DNA of 64,000 nt from Gemmataceae bacterium (GTDB lineage Bacteria > Planctomycetota > Planctomycetia > Gemmatales > Gemmataceae): positions 1-64,000 of the forward strand of contig JALHPZ010000022.1 in the NCBI GenBank assembly GCA_022842245.1. The letters are read 5' to 3'. Shown one piece after another: positions 61,593 through 64,000 of this stretch (position 1 is its first letter; each line of letters opens with the position of its first letter). Made by a program: the position numbers and the translations under genes. Under the pieces are notes generated by a model, which was not told the DNA's origin, made no database searches, and was given only the letters and a program-made list of their open reading frames with translations.

Positions 61593-63170
61593 TCACGCGA
61601 TGCGCGGGAAGAGCGGCTTCACCTTGCCGTCCACGAGTTCCGCCGTCACGCGCAGATCGTCCGGCTGGGCCGACAACTCGGCCGCGTCGGCGTACGTAAC
61701 TTCGTCCCACGGCTTCGCGAAGTTGAAGCTCTTGTAGATCGCCTCGGCCGAGCGGGGGATGAAGGGTTTGAGGAGGATGCTGGCAATGCGGAGTGATTCG
61801 ACGACGTTGTGAAGGATCAACGACGCCGCGTTCGCGTCGGTCTTCACGACCTTCCATGGCTCCTTGTCGCCGATGTACTTGTTCGTGGGATACAGCAGCT
61901 GAGTCATGATCGCCTGTAAGGCCTGGTTGTATTCGCAGGCTTCGACGCGGGTGCGCACTTCGGCCACGAGTTTCGCGGCGTCGAACTCCGGCGTCACGGC
62001 GTCCGGCTTGCGGTTCGCCGAACCGCTCAGAACGCCGTTCAGGCTCTTGAGCGGAATTGTGATGAGTCGACTGTTGAGGTTCCCAAGAGTATTCGCAAGG
62101 TCGGTGTCATACACTTCTGCGAACCGACCGAAGCTGAAATCGCCATCGGACGGGAATGGGCACTCGCGCATGAAGTAATAGCGGAACCCTTCCGCGCTGA
62201 ACTTCGTAATCAGGTCCATCGGATCGGTGACGTTGCCGAGTGTCTTGCTTTCCTTCACCTTCTCGCCGGTCTTTTCGTCGCGGCGATACACGAACCCGTG
62301 GCTGAACACGCGCTTCGGCGCCTCTTCGCCCGCGGCCCACAGCATCGCCGGCCAGATGTGCGTGTGGAAGCGCGTGATATCCTTGCCGATGAAGTGCGTG
62401 TCGCACGGCCAGTGCTTGCGAAACGTCGCCTCGTCGTCGCCGAAGCCGATGCCGGTGATGTACGTCAGCAGCGCGTCGAACCAGACGTAGATCGTGAACT
62501 CCGGATCGAACGGCAGCTTGATGCCCCACTGCTCCCCGGCCCGCGAGATGTTCAGGTCCTGCAAGCCTTCGGCTTCGATGAAGCCGATCATCTCGTTCCG
62601 CCGGCTCTCCGGCTGGACGAAGTCGGGGTTTTCCTTCAGGTGCGCGAGCAGCCGATCCTGGAACGCGCTCAGCTTGAAGTAGTAGCACGGCTCGCTGCGG
62701 CGCACGAGCGGCCGCTTGTGGTTCGGGCACTGGCCGGCGTTCTCGGCGTGGACCTTGTCGCTCTTGAACTCCTCGCAGCCGGGGCAGAACCAGCCTTCAT
62801 AGCTGCCCTTGTAGATGTACCCGTTGTCGTACACCTTCTGGATGAACTTCCGGCAGCACTCCTTGTGTCGCTCGTGACTCGTCTGGATGAAGATGTCGTA
62901 GCTGATGTCGAGGGCATCCCACACTTCGCGGAACTGGCGGGCCATGTCGTCGCAATAGGCCTGCGGTTCCTGTCCGAGTTCCTTGGCGCGGTCGGCCACC
63001 TTCAGCGTGTTCTCGTCGTTGCCCATGAGGAAGAAGACGTCGTAGCCTTCCATGCGGCGGTAGCGGGCCTGCACGTCGGCGCCGAGCTTCTCGAAGGCCG
63101 TGCCGATGTGCGGCCGGCTGTTCGGGTAGTCGATGGCGGTCGTCTGGAACCACTTGGGCTTCGTCGTCAT
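61593..63170 (-). CDS. metG: Methionyl-tRNA synthetase
   Basis: MetRS charges initiator and elongator tRNA-Met. The 525-residue protein has the HIGH-type motif PHIGTAFEKLG (21-31), zinc ligands CPGC (129-132) and CPNH (148-151), WFDALLTYITGIGFGDDEAT, HFIGKDITRFHTHIWPAMLW, and an anticodon-binding helical domain. The KMSKS motif reads KESKT (306-310), keeping both Lys residues but not Met or the last Ser. The C-terminal EMAP/tRNA-binding domain is absent, so it is of the short type. The start ATG 63170 has a weak Shine-Dalgarno. The Rpn-type gene follows after 4 bp. Confidence 0.95.
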   Translation of the reverse strand: MTTKPKWFQTTAIDYPNSRPHIGTAFEKLGADVQARYRRMEGYDVFFLMGNDENTLKVADRAKELGQEPQAYCDDMARQFREVWDALDISYDIFIQTSHERHKECCRKFIQKVYDNGYIYKGSYEGWFCPGCEEFKSDKVHAENAGQCPNHKRPLVRRSEPCYYFKLSAFQDRLLAHLKENPDFVQPESRRNEMIGFIEAEGLQDLNISRAGEQWGIKLPFDPEFTIYVWFDALLTYITGIGFGDDEATFRKHWPCDTHFIGKDITRFHTHIWPAMLWAAGEEAPKRVFSHGFVYRRDEKTGEKVKESKTLGNVTDPMDLITKFSAEGFRYYFMRECPFPSDGDFSFGRFAEVYDTDLANTLGNLNSRLITIPLKSLNGVLSGSANRKPDAVTPEFDAAKLVAEVRTRVEACEYNQALQAIMTQLLYPTNKYIGDKEPWKVVKTDANAASLILHNVVESLRIASILLKPFIPRSAEAIYKSFNFAKPWDEVTYADAAELSAQPDDLRVTAELVDGKVKPLFPRIA

Positions 63171-63234
63171 GCTCGTGCTCGGAAGGGAAGAATGTCGTCG
63201 TTTTACGGGACGGGGCCGGCGCGATCGAGGTTCG

Positions 63235-64000
63235 TCACTTCACCCAGGGGCGCGTCTGCTGCCACCAGGCCCACATTTTGGGGGCGATGCCGCCCGCATC
63301 GGCGGCGATCCGTTTGACGGCCATCCGGTAGCGGCGTGCCAGTCCGGGCGGGACCTCGCCGGGGGCGCAGGCTCCGGCGGCGGCGATCAGGTGCTCTTTG
63401 GCTTCGGCGAAGGCGGAAGCTTTTGCGTCGGGTCCGGCGCGGCGGACCATGACGATCGCCTCGGCAACGGCAACGACGAGGCGGACGCGATCGGGCAGCC
63501 CGACGCGGTCGATGGCGCCGAGGAGTGCGGCGGCATCTTCGGCGTGGCCGGCGAGGGCGGCGTCGAGGGCGAGCCAGGCGCGGTGGTCGGCCTTGGCGGC
63601 CGGGGAGCCGGAGAGGTTGAGGGCGGCACGGGCCACGTCGGCGGCTTCGCCGTCCCGGTCCTGGGCGCGGAGGGACTCGGCCAGCGCGCGGAGCATGCCG
63701 GCGTCGACGCCGTCGCGGTGGTTCCAGTCGGCGAGCCAGGACGCGGCGAGGGCGTGGAGCCGGGCATCGGCAAGCGCGGCGCCGGCCTTGGCCCAGGAAT
63801 CGAGGTCGGCGCGGAGTTGGTCGGCGTAGCGGTGGACGGTGGTGGCGGTCTTTTCGGGTTGGCCATGCGCCGCCATCGCGATCGCATAGCCGAGGGTCGC
63901 CTCGCGGCCGGCGTCGGGGTTCCGCGCGAAGATTTCGGAGAGCGATTCGAGGACGTCGACTTCGTGGCCGCGGGCAATGCGGCGGTCGGCCCAGAGGGCC
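63235..64000 (-). CDS. Helical-repeat (TPR-like) protein, N-terminus outside the window
   Basis: The reading frame is open from 63235 to the window edge, with 254 complete codons visible and no stop, so the start lies beyond the window. The visible end reads ALWADRRIARGHEVDVLESL, then AIAMAAHGQPEKTATTVHRY, ASWLADWNHRDGVDAGML and ALNLSGSPAAKADHRAWLAL, repeated helix-turn-helix pairs rich in Ala and Leu, as in tetratricopeptide arrays. No enzyme motif is seen. The last residues are PKMWAWWQQTRPWVK. metG starts 64 bp downstream on the same strand. A family cannot be named from this part alone. Confidence 0.7.
   Translation of the reverse strand, partial: ALWADRRIARGHEVDVLESLSEIFARNPDAGREATLGYAIAMAAHGQPEKTATTVHRYADQLRADLDSWAKAGAALADARLHALAASWLADWNHRDGVDAGMLRALAESLRAQDRDGEAADVARAALNLSGSPAAKADHRAWLALDAALAGHAEDAAALLGAIDRVGLPDRVRLVVAVAEAIVMVRRAGPDAKASAFAEAKEHLIAAAGACAPGEVPPGLARRYRMAVKRIAADAGGIAPKMWAWWQQTRPWVK

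Overview
The window is high-GC bacterial DNA (about 65% GC by eye), and its gene content points to a planctomycete, most likely of the Gemmata/Zavarzinella/Fimbriiglobus group. The markers are DUF1501, DUF1549/DUF1553 and PSCyt1-type cytochrome proteins, a DUF1559 pseudopilin, a secreted sulfatase, a giant secreted protein with an N-terminal LEARDVPA motif, a Ser/Thr kinase with an LRR tail, FHA/GAF/sigma-54 regulation, and many secreted or lipoprotein-like factors. No rRNA, tRNA, CRISPR array, prophage or insertion sequence was recognised. 41 protein genes are called; two run off the ends.

Layout. 1-3.4 kb (minus): infB (partial), nusA and an orphan ABC ATPase. 3.4-12.1 kb: a PfkB/RfaE-like kinase, a zinc-ribbon membrane protein, an MgtE-like transporter, a DUF2235-like hydrolase, an ankyrin protein, a sulfatase with DUF3592 partner, and a TlpA-like thioredoxin. 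12.2-23.2 kb (minus): a TPR protein with two RNA-polymerase alpha-CTD domains, a DUF1559 pseudopilin, then a tight run of five genes transcribed towards lower coordinates: a CBM9/sugar-dehydrogenase/cytochrome fusion, a flippase-like protein, a GT2 dolichol-phosphate-mannose-synthase-like enzyme, a multipass membrane protein and an FHA-GAF-sigma54 activator. 23.4-24.5 kb: a planctomycete hypothetical and a cupin. 24.5-31.9 kb (minus): an MMPL/HpnN-like exporter, a coiled-coil protein and two glycosyltransferases. 32.1-41 kb: a CSLREA/cadherin-like adhesin on plus; a kinase-LRR receptor and a PDZ-M6 metalloprotease on minus. 41.2-49.9 kb (plus): DUF1501, a PPC-like secreted protein, DUF1549/1553, DUF4262 and PSCyt1-WD40. 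50.2-57 kb: a sensorless histidine kinase, a second TlpA-like protein with a clear intrinsic terminator, a large TPR protein and glycogen synthase. 57.2-64 kb: alaS on plus, convergent with a minus-strand run (TPR partial, metG, an Rpn-type nuclease and a small membrane protein).

Two things stand out. First, alaS contains an in-frame stretch of about 280 bp (58338-58620) at roughly 40% GC with foreign-looking codon use, in a gene and window otherwise at about 65%; it encodes about 94 residues, of which roughly 75 look like an insertion before the conserved DAFKLYDTYG motif. Second, the intergenic gaps carry several elaborate inverted repeats: a 33-bp perfect pair built from four ACTTCSGAAGT units, an 81-bp near-palindrome, and two composite multi-hairpin elements sharing one architecture but not sequence.

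Functionally the window mixes translation genes (infB, nusA, alaS, metG) with envelope/surface functions (glycosyltransferases, flippase, MMPL exporter, adhesin, pseudopilin) and periplasmic cytochrome, dehydrogenase and thioredoxin proteins. All functional calls rest on motifs read by eye; no database search was possible.
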